From: an uncultured Actinomycetes bacterium
Lineage (GTDB): Bacteria; Actinomycetota; Thermoleophilia; Solirubrobacterales; 70-9
Assembly: GCA_946886425.1 (NCBI GenBank)
Contig: CAMPIP010000003.1
Span: forward strand, 1-36,396
Length of the DNA stretch: 36,396 nucleotides
Direction: 5' to 3'
In this document: positions 15,014 to 22,129 of the stretch, piece by piece
Position numbering within the stretch: position 1 is the stretch's first letter
Layout: the number at the start of each line of letters is the position of its first letter
Translations under genes and position numbers: made by a program
Notes under the pieces: model-generated
What the model saw: the letters and a program-made list of their open reading frames with translations, nothing else
Told to the model about the DNA's origin: nothing
Database searches by the model: none

Positions 15014-16216
15014 CTACCCCTTCGGGACTCCGAATTCCCTCTCCCACTTGGAGTGGAAGAACGTGATGAAGTCCAGGTCCGGGGTGACGTACTGCCCTTC
15101 CGGGGGGAGGTCTTCCGCGTCGATGATTTCCGCGGCTTCGGCGCTGCGGATCGGCACGTGGTAGATCCGTCCCTCCAGTTCGTCCCAGGTCTTGGGGATC
15201 TGGGAAATCTGCTCGTGGCGGGCGAAGTACTGGGCCAGCTGGTCGACCGCCGCGTAGGAGTCGGCTTCCGGCGGGCTGCTGACCACGGCGGTGCCGCAGC
15301 CTTCGCGGATCGTCTTCAGGTTGAGGAGGTCGTCGTAGAACCCGAAGTTCATGACCTCGCCGCATTTGTTCTGGGAGCTGAGGACCTGCCCGACCGCCGG
15401 GAAGCTGCGGTCGTCGCTGCCGACGAAGCCGGCGATGTTCGGGTTCTTGGTGATCGCCGCGCGGGTGTTGCGGGCCGTCGACTCGGGGACCGCTTCCGGT
15501 TCGACCGGCGACTCCTCGACGCTGATCCCGGCCGCTTCGAGGCTTTCCTTCAGCTGTTTGTCGCGTTCGTCGGTCTCCACGTACAGCTGCTCGGTGTTGG
15601 AGCCGATCGTCGAGCCTTTGTCGAGAACCTCGATCATGTAGTCGGCCAGCGTCTGGGCCAGCTCGCGGGGGTCGTTCGCGTAGTGGGCGACGATCCCGGG
15701 GTTCGCTTCCTGGGTGCCGACGATGTTGATCACCGGGATCCCGGCCGCCTTCGCCTCTTCGAGCTGTTTGCCGATCACCGCGGTGGGGACGGCGGCATCG
15801 AGGATGCCGGCGACCTTCTGGTTGATCAGGCTGGTCATGCCCGAGGTCATTTTCTGCGGCGAGCCTTCGGCGTCGATCACGATCGTCTTCCAGCCGAGGG
15901 CCTCGGCGGCCTGTTCCGCGGCGTCGGCGCCGCGTTTCGTCGCCTCCGAGCCGCCGGCGACGTTGAGGACGCCGATCGTCTTGGTCGGCAGCTTGACTGG
16001 CTCACCCTCCCGTTCGGAAGCTTCTTCGCCGAGTTTCGCGGCTTCTTTGGCCGCGCTCCCGGTCTGCGCTTCGCGCGCCGCCACGTCGGCCGTGCCTTCG
16101 CTGCCGCTGGAATCGTCGTCGGAATCTCCGCAGCCGGCGACGAGCAGCACCATCATTGACAGGGCCACCAGCACGAGCAGGCCGCGCAGGCCTGGTTTCC
16201 GGGGTCCGTTCGACAT
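15014..16216 (-). CDS. Substrate-binding lipoprotein of the ABC importer (sugar-type, periplasmic binding protein 4 fold)
   Basis: The 400-residue protein has a lipoprotein signal: basic NGPRKPGLRG, hydrophobic LLVLVALSMMVLLVAGC with lipobox LVAGC, then an acidic serine-rich linker GDSDDDSSGSEG. The mature part has RbsB-like features: TIGVLNVAGGSEATKRGADA, AEALGWKTIVIDAEGSPQKM, then TSLINQKVAGILDAAVPTAV and NIAGFVGSDDRSFPAVGQVL. It would capture the substrate outside the membrane and hand it to the permease. The ligand cannot be assigned; the surrounding catabolic genes suggest it is the compound degraded by this cluster or a relative. The ATG has a GAGGAGAG ribosome binding site. Upstream are a 5'-UTR stem-loop and operator site 2. 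Confidence 0.93.
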   Translation of the reverse strand: MSNGPRKPGLRGLLVLVALSMMVLLVAGCGDSDDDSSGSEGTADVAAREAQTGSAAKEAAKLGEEASEREGEPVKLPTKTIGVLNVAGGSEATKRGADAAEQAAEALGWKTIVIDAEGSPQKMTSGMTSLINQKVAGILDAAVPTAVIGKQLEEAKAAGIPVINIVGTQEANPGIVAHYANDPRELAQTLADYMIEVLDKGSTIGSNTEQLYVETDERDKQLKESLEAAGISVEESPVEPEAVPESTARNTRAAITKNPNIAGFVGSDDRSFPAVGQVLSSQNKCGEVMNFGFYDDLLNLKTIREGCGTAVVSSPPEADSYAAVDQLAQYFARHEQISQIPKTWDELEGRIYHVPIRSAEAAEIIDAEDLPPEGQYVTPDLDFITFFHSKWEREFGVPKG

Positions 16217-16244
16217 TCGCTCTCTCTCCTCTTTCAGGTTCCGG

Positions 16245-16265
16245 CGACGGCCCCACTTGCCGTCG
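16245..16265 (-). other. Stem-loop in the 5' leader of the ABC operon
   Basis: CGACGGC and GCCGTCG form a 7-bp stem with a 7-nt loop. If transcription starts at operator/promoter site 2, this hairpin lies in the leader, upstream of the Shine-Dalgarno of the binding-protein gene. It may stabilise the mRNA or act as a barrier to transcripts from the neighbouring gene. No known riboswitch pattern is visible. Confidence 0.4.
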
Positions 16266-16273
16266 TTTCTAGA

Positions 16274-16291
16274 ATAATAATGATCATAGTC
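16274..16291 (-). promoter_or_regulatory. AT-rich operator/promoter element, site 2
   Basis: Read on the minus strand: GACTATGATCATTATTAT. It lies about 58 bp upstream of the binding-protein start and just after the amidohydrolase gene. It contains the palindrome ATGATCAT (16280-16287) and shares ACTATGAT with the sites at 11940, 17845 and 30964. The TATGAT could itself be the -10 box, with the operator overlapping it. Confidence 0.58.
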
Positions 16292-16307
16292 ATCCTTGTC
16301 AATAGAG

Positions 16308-17093
16308 TTACTCGACGCTGGCGAGCAGGCGGCCGAAGTTGCCGCCGAGGACCGCGGCGGTGTCGACCGCGTCGAGGCCGAGCGCTTCGACGGCGGCGAT
16401 CTCCGCCGCCTGTTCGGCCATCGGCCAGTCGGAGCCGAAGATGACGCGGTCGGGGCCGTGCCGCTCGATCAGCGAACGCACGCGACCCGGGTCGAGTACC
16501 GCCAGCGACGGCGACCACGAGGTGTCGATGTTCACCGGCAGGCCGACGATCTGCTCTTCGACGGCGTCGAGCAGCTTGTAGCCGCCGAAGTGGCAGGCGA
16601 TGATCTCCAGGCGCGGGAATTCCCTGCAGAGCCGCGCCAGCATCGCCGGCGTGCAGCGCCGGTTGTCCTCCGCCGTCCCTCCTTCGCCGACGTGGATGGT
16701 GGCGAGGAATTCCCCCTGCAGGGCGTCGAGGATGCGCCCCAGCGCAGGGTCCTCGAGGCTGTAGCTCTGGAACAGGGGGTGAACCTTGACGCCGCGCAGG
16801 CCGTGGCGGCGCAGGCTGTCGAGGTTCTCCTCGACCGAGGCGCCGGGGTGGACCGAGCCGAAGCCGATGAAGCGGTCGGGCAGCGAGGCGACGAAGCGGT
16901 TGGCGCCGTCGAGGCGCTCCGGCGCGTCGGCGACGGCCAGGCAGACGGCGCGGTCGACGCCGGCGCGGTCCATCTCGGCCAGCAGGCTGGAGACCTTGCC
17001 GTCGGCGAAGCGCCGCAGCTCGCCGACCGGGAGCTTCAGGGCCCGCTCGGCGATCGCGTCGGGCCAGACGTGGCAGTGGGCGTCGACGATCAT
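16308..17093 (-). CDS. Amidohydrolase-2 family TIM-barrel metal hydrolase
   Basis: The 261-residue protein starts MIVDAHCHVWPD with the H-x-H metal pair (His6, His8). It continues with FIGFGSVHPGASVEENLDSL, LRGVKVHPLFQSY, FLATIHVGEGG, LEIIACHFGGYK and RVIFGSDWPM, which supply the remaining metal ligands and the catalytic Asp. The whole architecture is PF04909-like. It could be a lactonase, a C-C hydrolase or a decarboxylase of the catabolic route. The ATG at 17093 overlaps the stop of the upstream SDR by one base (TGATG), so it is coupled to it. A longer in-frame extension was rejected because it lies wholly inside the SDR gene in another frame. Confidence 0.9.
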   Translation of the reverse strand: MIVDAHCHVWPDAIAERALKLPVGELRRFADGKVSSLLAEMDRAGVDRAVCLAVADAPERLDGANRFVASLPDRFIGFGSVHPGASVEENLDSLRRHGLRGVKVHPLFQSYSLEDPALGRILDALQGEFLATIHVGEGGTAEDNRRCTPAMLARLCREFPRLEIIACHFGGYKLLDAVEEQIVGLPVNIDTSWSPSLAVLDPGRVRSLIERHGPDRVIFGSDWPMAEQAAEIAAVEALGLDAVDTAAVLGGNFGRLLASVE

Positions 17094-17842
17094 CAGAGCT
17101 TGGCCTCCTCGCCGCCATCGATCACGAGCACGGATCCGGTCATGAAGTCGCTGAGCGGCGAGGCGAGCAGACAGATCACCGGCCCGATCTCCCCCGGCGC
17201 GGCAATCCGCTTGGCCGGGATCCGCCGCGTCCGCCGGTGCAGGAGGTCCGGCGAGGAGAGCACCGTCTCCTGCGCGGCGGTCTCGAAGGCGCCCGGCGCG
17301 ACCGCGTTCACCTGCACGCCCTCGCTTGCCCACTCGGCGGCCAGCACCCGGGTCAGCTGCGCGAGGGCCGCCTTCGAGGCGGCGTAGGCGGCGAGCTGGG
17401 GCTTGCCGCGCAGGCCGGCGGTCGAGATCACGTTGACGACCTTGCCGCCCCCCTGACCGAGCAGGTGCTCGCCGGCGGCCCGGGTGAGGATCGCCGGAGC
17501 GGTGACGTTCACCTCGAACGTCCGGTCCCAGACCTCGAGGTCTTCCTCGAGGAAGCTCGCGGCTGGAGCAACCCCGGCGTTGTTGACGACGACGTCGAGC
17601 CGGCCGAAGGCTTCGAGCGAGCGCCGCGGCAGCTCGGCCACCGCCGCGCGGTCCAGCATGTCGCACTCGGCGACGGCGATCCGCTCGGGCGCGAGCTCGC
17701 GGAGGTCCCGCAACTCAGGGCCGGAGCGGGCGACGGCGAGCACTCGGCAGCCCTCGCCGGCGAGCGCCAGGGCAGTCGCGCGGCCGAGTCCCCGGCTCGC
17801 TCCGGTGACGATCGCCACCCGATCGGAGAGGCCAAAGTCCAC
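17093..17842 (-). CDS. SDR-family NAD(P)-dependent oxidoreductase, probably translated from a leaderless mRNA
   Basis: This 249-residue classical SDR has TGASRGLG (residues 13-20), NNAG (87-90), Ser140 in NVISTAG, and Tyr153 and Lys157 in YAASK. All catalytic residues are present. LAVARSG at the end of beta-2 (no Asp, nearby Arg) suggests NADP(H). The GTG start at 17842 has no Shine-Dalgarno. TACTAT (17854-17849 on the minus strand) lies six bases upstream, which suggests a leaderless transcript. The start is only 23 bp from the divergent thiolase start. The pair with the downstream amidohydrolase suggests oxidation of a ring or chain alcohol followed by hydrolysis; this is inference. Confidence 0.92.
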   Translation of the reverse strand: MDFGLSDRVAIVTGASRGLGRATALALAGEGCRVLAVARSGPELRDLRELAPERIAVAECDMLDRAAVAELPRRSLEAFGRLDVVVNNAGVAPAASFLEEDLEVWDRTFEVNVTAPAILTRAAGEHLLGQGGGKVVNVISTAGLRGKPQLAAYAASKAALAQLTRVLAAEWASEGVQVNAVAPGAFETAAQETVLSSPDLLHRRTRRIPAKRIAAPGEIGPVICLLASPLSDFMTGSVLVIDGGEEAKL

Positions 17843-17844
17843 AG

Positions 17845-17862
17845 ATAAATAGTATCATAGTT
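17845..17862 (-). promoter_or_regulatory. AT-rich operator/promoter element, site 3 (shared by two divergent genes)
   Basis: Read on the minus strand: AACTATGATACTATTTAT. It fills nearly all of the 23 bp between the SDR start (17842) and the thiolase start (17866). It holds TACTAT for the SDR and, on the plus strand, TATCAT (17853-17858) seven bases before the thiolase ATG. One bound regulator would cover both promoters. Confidence 0.6.
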
Positions 17863-17865
17863 ATT

Positions 17866-19029
17866 ATGGTAGGTAACGAAGTCTTCATCGTCGGTGCTGT
17901 CCGGACCCCGGTCGGGAGGGGCAGCAGAGAGAAGGGCATATACGGCTCCATCCATCCCGCCGAGCTGCTCGGCGGGACCTACGTCGGGCTGCTCGAGCGG
18001 ACCGCCGTGGACCCCGCCCGGGTCGACGGCCTGGTGATCGGCTGCGTGTACCAGATGGCCGAGCAGTCCTCGGGCATCGCCCGCACCGCCTGGCTGGCCG
18101 AGGGGCTGCCCGAGCAGGTCGCCGGGACCACCGTCGACATCCGCTGCGGCTCCGGACAGCAGGCCGTCAACGTCGCCGCGACCCGCGTCGCCGCCGGCGT
18201 CGAGGAGGTCGTCCTCGCCGGCGGCATCGAGCACATGGGACGGGTCGGCTTCCCGGTCAACCTCGAGGTCCAGGAGCGCTACGGAGGGCCCTTCCCGGCC
18301 TCGCTACTGGAGCGCTACGCGATCGTGCCGCAGGGCGAGAGCGCCGAGCTGATCGCCGACCGCTGGGGGATCGGACGCGAGGAGATGGACGCGCTCGCCC
18401 TGCGCTCGCACCGGCTCGCCGACGCCGCCGCCGCGGCCGGGCGGTTCGACCGCGAAATGCTCCCGGTCGCGGTTGGCGACGCCATCCACACCACCGACCA
18501 GGGGGTCCGCCCCGACACCAGCGCCGAGGCCCTGGCGGGCCTGCGACCCGCCTTCCGCGAGGACGGCCGGGTCACCGCCGGCAACTCCTCGCAGATCTCC
18601 GACGGCGCCGCCGCGCTGCTGCTCTGCTCGGAGCGGAGCGCGGCGGAGCTGGGCCTGATGCCGCGGGCGCGGATCGTCGACCAGCTGCTGATCGGGGTCG
18701 ACCCGGTGACGATGCTGACCGGGCCGATCCCGGCCACCCGCGAGATCCTCTCCCGCAACGGCCTCGAGATCGGCGACCTCGACGCGATCGAGATCAACGA
18801 GGCCTTCGCCTCGGTCGTGCTTGCCTGGCAGCGCGAGCTGGAGCCGGACATGGACCGGGTCAACCGCCGCGGCGGCGCGATCGCGATCGGCCACCCGCTG
18901 GGGGCGAGCGGCGCCCGCCTGCTGACGACGCTTTTGCACACGCTGGAGGACGAGGACGGCGAGCTCGGCCTGGTGACGATGTGCTGCGCCGGCGGCCTCG
19001 GCACCGCGACGCTGATCCAGCGGCTCTGA
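17866..19029 (+). CDS. Thiolase (acetyl-CoA acyltransferase, FadA5-like)
   Basis: The 387-residue thiolase has nucleophile Cys94 in VDIRCGSGQQAVN, INEAFAS, His343 in GHPLGASGAR, and the second active cysteine in MCCAGGLGTA (Cys374). The first cysteine context and the CC pair resemble FadA5/FadA6-type thiolases of actinobacterial steroid and branched-chain degradation. The usual GGGxG is AGGLG here, a mild variant. It should cleave a 3-oxoacyl-CoA with CoA to acetyl- or propionyl-CoA plus a shortened acyl-CoA. The ATG at 17866 lacks a Shine-Dalgarno and lies seven bases after TATCAT, so the mRNA is probably leaderless. The gene converges on the GntR regulator, with three bases between them. 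Confidence 0.95.
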   Translation: MVGNEVFIVGAVRTPVGRGSREKGIYGSIHPAELLGGTYVGLLERTAVDPARVDGLVIGCVYQMAEQSSGIARTAWLAEGLPEQVAGTTVDIRCGSGQQAVNVAATRVAAGVEEVVLAGGIEHMGRVGFPVNLEVQERYGGPFPASLLERYAIVPQGESAELIADRWGIGREEMDALALRSHRLADAAAAAGRFDREMLPVAVGDAIHTTDQGVRPDTSAEALAGLRPAFREDGRVTAGNSSQISDGAAALLLCSERSAAELGLMPRARIVDQLLIGVDPVTMLTGPIPATREILSRNGLEIGDLDAIEINEAFASVVLAWQRELEPDMDRVNRRGGAIAIGHPLGASGARLLTTLLHTLEDEDGELGLVTMCCAGGLGTATLIQRL

Positions 19030-19032
19030 GCC

Positions 19033-19800
19033 TCAGCCGAGCTGGTCGTCGAGCATCCAGCGGATGCGACGTTTCAGCACCTCGGGATAGCGCCGGCGGA
19101 TGTAGGCCTCGAACTCGGAGAGGTGATCGGTCATCGCCTTGCGGGCCCCGTCGCCGTCGGCCGCCGCCACCGCCTCGGTGATCGCCCGGTGGTCTTTGAC
19201 CGTCTGCGCGCGCGAGCCCTTGGAGTAGGACACCCCCATGATGTGGCCGTCGGAGATCTCCTTCAGCGACGCATAGAAGAGGCCGAGCAGGCGGTTGCTC
19301 GCCGCTTTCGAGAGCAGTTCGTGGAAGTTCAGGTTCTCGGCGAGAAAGGCTTCCTCGTCGCCGCGGGTCTCCTCCATGTCCTCGACCGACTTGCGCAGCG
19401 CCGCGATGTCGTCCTCGGTGGCGCTGGCGGCGGCGAGGCTGGCGAGGTCCCCCTCGATCATCCGCCGCGTCTCGATCAGTTCCTGGAAGGTGACCTCCGC
19501 CGTCTGCAGGGCGAGCGACAGGGTGTGGGCGAGCGGCCGGTGATCGGGGCGGGCGACGATCGGGCCGCCGCCGGGGCCGGCCTTGATCGTGACGATCCCC
19601 TGCAGCTCGAGCAGCCGCAGGGCCTCCCGCAGAGTGCTCCGGCCGACCTGCAGTTCCTCGATCAGGGCCCGCTCGGGGGGCAGCGCGTCGCCCGGTTCCA
19701 GTTCCGCCGCGCGGCGCGCGAGCATGTGGGCGATCAGGACCGAGGCCTTGGTCCTGCGCGGCGCGTAGATCGGCCCGTTCTCTTTTCCGTCCTTTGCCAT
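19033..19800 (-). CDS. GntR-family transcriptional regulator, FCD (FadR/VanR-like) subfamily
   Basis: The 255-residue regulator has an N-terminal winged helix (residues about 18-85), with ALPPERALIEELQVGRSTLR then EALRLLELQGIVTI as the GntR recognition region. The all-helical FCD ligand domain runs from about 100 to 250. Metal-binding positions are NLNFH (Asn156/His160), DHRAI (His204) and DHLSEF (His226); Asp is more usual at the first of these. Such proteins are normally dimeric repressors released by a pathway acid or acyl-CoA. It is the only specific regulator encoded inside the supercluster, so it is the best candidate for binding the repeated ACTATGAT element. A weaker copy lies upstream of its own gene, which would allow autoregulation. 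A Shine-Dalgarno-like GAGGAG precedes the ATG. Confidence 0.95.
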   Translation of the reverse strand: MAKDGKENGPIYAPRRTKASVLIAHMLARRAAELEPGDALPPERALIEELQVGRSTLREALRLLELQGIVTIKAGPGGGPIVARPDHRPLAHTLSLALQTAEVTFQELIETRRMIEGDLASLAAASATEDDIAALRKSVEDMEETRGDEEAFLAENLNFHELLSKAASNRLLGLFYASLKEISDGHIMGVSYSKGSRAQTVKDHRAITEAVAAADGDGARKAMTDHLSEFEAYIRRRYPEVLKRRIRWMLDDQLG

Positions 19801-19868
19801 CCCCCTGCTATCTCCTCATGCCGGATCGCTCCCGCTTGCCTCGACTACTCGATCCCGGCAAGCCATAA

Positions 19869-19886
19869 ACCTATCAATCATCATCA
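19869..19886 (+). promoter_or_regulatory. Weak copy of the AT-rich operator element, upstream of the regulator gene
   Basis: ACCTATCAATCATCATCA lies about 69 bp upstream of the GntR start and touches the stop codon of the crotonase gene. It matches the other copies less well (CTAT and the trailing ATCAT are kept; TGAT is TCAA). It could serve for autoregulation, but it may also be chance. Confidence 0.32.
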
Positions 19887-20657
19887 TGGAAGCGGCGGAC
19901 GTTTCGCCAGGAACGCCGCGATCCCGTCGGCCGCCTCGGGCTGGGCGAAGACCTCGGCGGCGGCGGCGCGCTCCCTCGCCAGGTCCGCCTCCGGGGGCGC
20001 TCCCAGCGCCCGCTTGATGCCGCCCAGCGAGCTCGCCGGCATCTCCGCGAGCCGCTCGGCGAGCAGCCGCGCCTCGCGGTCGGCCGCGCCCGGCTCGACC
20101 GCGCCGACCAACCCGATCCGCTCCGCCTCATCGGCGTCGAGGCGCTCGGCCAGCATCATCATCCGGGCCGCCCGCTCGCGACCGACCAAGCGAGCGTGCC
20201 GCTGCGTCCGGCCGGCACCGGGCATCAGGCCGAGCGAGGCCTCCGGCAGCCCGATCCGCGCCCTCCCCCGGGCCATCACCCGAAAGTCGAGGCAGAGGGC
20301 CAGCTCGCAGCCGCCGCCCATCGCGTGGCCTTCGATCGCCGCCACCGTCGGCTTCGACAGCGCCTCGACCGCCGAGAAGACCCGGTGGGCGCGGTCCAGC
20401 CGCGCCTCGACCGCGGCCCGGTTGAGGACGGCCGGGCCGAGCGCCCGCAGGTCGGCGCCGGCGACGAAGATCTTCGGGTTGGCGCTGGCGAAGACGACGG
20501 CGCGGATCTCCTCGTCGGCGGCGAGGCGCGGGACGAGGTCCTCGAGCGCCCCGTAGAGCTGCCAGCCGAGCGCGTTGGCGGGCGGGTTGTCGATCTCGAC
20601 GACGCCGACCGCCCCCTCGCGGCGCAGCCGCAGCGGCTCGGCGGCGGCGGCCGCCAT
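19884..20657 (-). CDS. Enoyl-CoA hydratase/isomerase (crotonase family)
   Basis: The 257-residue crotonase has the N-terminal strand GVGVVEIDNPPANAL and the oxyanion segment NPKIFVAGADL. HAMGGGCELAL holds Glu118, and GLPEASLGLMPGAGRTQ holds Glu139. Both acid/base glutamates of hydratases are present, so hydration of a 2-enoyl-CoA is likely. It overlaps the aldehyde dehydrogenase stop by one base (TGATG at 20655-20659) and is the last gene of the operon that starts with the TPP enzyme. In this operon it would act after the CoA ligase on a route into beta-oxidation. Confidence 0.93.
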   Translation of the reverse strand: MAAAAAEPLRLRREGAVGVVEIDNPPANALGWQLYGALEDLVPRLAADEEIRAVVFASANPKIFVAGADLRALGPAVLNRAAVEARLDRAHRVFSAVEALSKPTVAAIEGHAMGGGCELALCLDFRVMARGRARIGLPEASLGLMPGAGRTQRHARLVGRERAARMMMLAERLDADEAERIGLVGAVEPGAADREARLLAERLAEMPASSLGGIKRALGAPPEADLARERAAAAEVFAQPEAADGIAAFLAKRPPLP

Positions 20658-22129
20658 CAGGCGAGACCCGCCCAGACCGTCTTCGTCTCCAGGTACGGAT
20701 CGAGGCTGTCCTCGCCCGACTCGCGGCCGAAGCCGGAATCGCCGAAGCCCCCGAACGGCGCCGACGGGTCGGCGGCGGTGCCGGCGTTGACGAAGACGGA
20801 GCCCGCCCGCAGGCCGGCGGCCAGCCGGTGGGCGCGGCCCACGTCCCGCGTCCAGACGTAGGCGGTCAGCCCGTAGGCGGTGTCGTTGGCGCGGCGGATC
20901 ACCTCCTCCTCGTCCTCGTAGGGCATCGCAACCAGCACCGGGCCGAAGATCTCCTCGCGGGCGACGGCCATCCCGTCCTCGACGTCGGTCAGCAGGGTCG
21001 GCGCGACGAAGTAGCCGCGCTCGGGCAGCTCGCCGCCGGCGCCGGCGGCGACCGTCGCCCCGGCCTCGACGCCGGCCTCGACGTAACCCCGGACCCGCTG
21101 CTGCTGCTCGCGGGAGACCAGCGGCCCCACCTGGGTCGCCTCGTCGAGCCCGGGCCCGAGACGCGCCCGCTCGACCCGCCCCGCGAGGGCGGCGAGCAGC
21201 TCGTCGAAGCGGTCGCGGTGGACGTAGAGGCGCGAGCCGGCCTGGCAGACCTGGCCGCTGTTGAAGTACGCGGAGGCGTAGGCGCCGCGGGCGGCGGCGT
21301 CGAGGTCGGCGTCGGGCATGACGACGGTCGGCCCCTTGCCGCCGAGCTCGAGCGTCAGGCGCTTCAGGCCGGCGCCGGCCTTGGCGGCGATCTCGCGGCC
21401 GACCGCGGTCGAGCCCGTGAAGGAGATCTTGTCGACGTCCGGGTGGTCGACGATCGCGGCGCCGGTCGCGGCGGCGCCGGTGAGGACGTTGACGGCGCCG
21501 GCCGGGAAGCCCGCCTCGCCGATCAGGTCGCCGAGCGCCAGCGCCGACAGCGGCGTCTGCTCGGCCGGCTTGAGGACGACCGCGCAGCCCGCCGCCAGCG
21601 CCGGCCCGAGCTTCTGGATCGCGCTCAACAGCGGAAAGTTCCAGGGGATGATCTGGCCGCAGACCCCGACCGGCTCGCGGCGCGTGTAGACGTGCGCGGG
21701 CGGGCCGGAGACGGGCAGCGTCCGCCCCTCGATCTTGGTCGGCCAGCCCGCGTAGTAACGGAGCAGGCCAACCGCCTGGGCGAGGTCGACGGCGCGCGCC
21801 ATCTTGACCGGCTTGCCGTTGTCGAGCGACTCGAGCTCCGCCAGGTGGCCGGCGCTCTCCTCGACCAGGTCAGCGAGCCGTTCGATCGCCCGCGCCCGCC
21901 CGGCGGGCGTCGTCTCGCCCCAGGCGCCGGCGAGCGCGGCGCCAGCGGCGGCGACGGCGCGGTCGACGTCCTCGGGGCCAGCGCGGGCGACCTCGGCGAG
22001 CCGGTCCTCGGTGGCGGGATCGATTGTCTCGAAGGTCTCGCCCGTCGCCGCCGCAACCCACTCGCCGCCGATCAGCAGCCCGTGCGAACGCTCCAGGAAC
22101 GCCCTCGTGGGGGCGGAGGGGCCGCTCAC
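20657..22129 (-). CDS. NAD(P)-dependent aldehyde dehydrogenase
   Basis: The 490-residue protein is full length for the family. It has LIGGEWVAAATGETFETIDP at the N-terminus, IIPWNFPLL with Asn164, TGS at 238-240, Glu261 in LELGGKGPTVV, and the nucleophile Cys295 in FNSGQVCQAGSR. All catalytic residues are intact, so it should oxidise an aldehyde to the acid. It follows the CoA ligase with a 4-bp ATGA overlap and is coupled to the crotonase. The TPP-dependent decarboxylase in the same operon would make its aldehyde substrate. It resembles betaine- and phenylacetaldehyde-type dehydrogenases; the exact substrate is unknown. Confidence 0.95.
   Translation of the reverse strand: MSGPSAPTRAFLERSHGLLIGGEWVAAATGETFETIDPATEDRLAEVARAGPEDVDRAVAAAGAALAGAWGETTPAGRARAIERLADLVEESAGHLAELESLDNGKPVKMARAVDLAQAVGLLRYYAGWPTKIEGRTLPVSGPPAHVYTRREPVGVCGQIIPWNFPLLSAIQKLGPALAAGCAVVLKPAEQTPLSALALGDLIGEAGFPAGAVNVLTGAAATGAAIVDHPDVDKISFTGSTAVGREIAAKAGAGLKRLTLELGGKGPTVVMPDADLDAAARGAYASAYFNSGQVCQAGSRLYVHRDRFDELLAALAGRVERARLGPGLDEATQVGPLVSREQQQRVRGYVEAGVEAGATVAAGAGGELPERGYFVAPTLLTDVEDGMAVAREEIFGPVLVAMPYEDEEEVIRRANDTAYGLTAYVWTRDVGRAHRLAAGLRAGSVFVNAGTAADPSAPFGGFGDSGFGRESGEDSLDPYLETKTVWAGLA

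Noticed and set aside
16308..17666. N-terminal extension of the amidohydrolase to 452 residues
   Set aside because: The extra part lies entirely in another frame of the SDR gene, which has an intact active site. The ATG at 17093 is followed at once by the family start VDAHCH.
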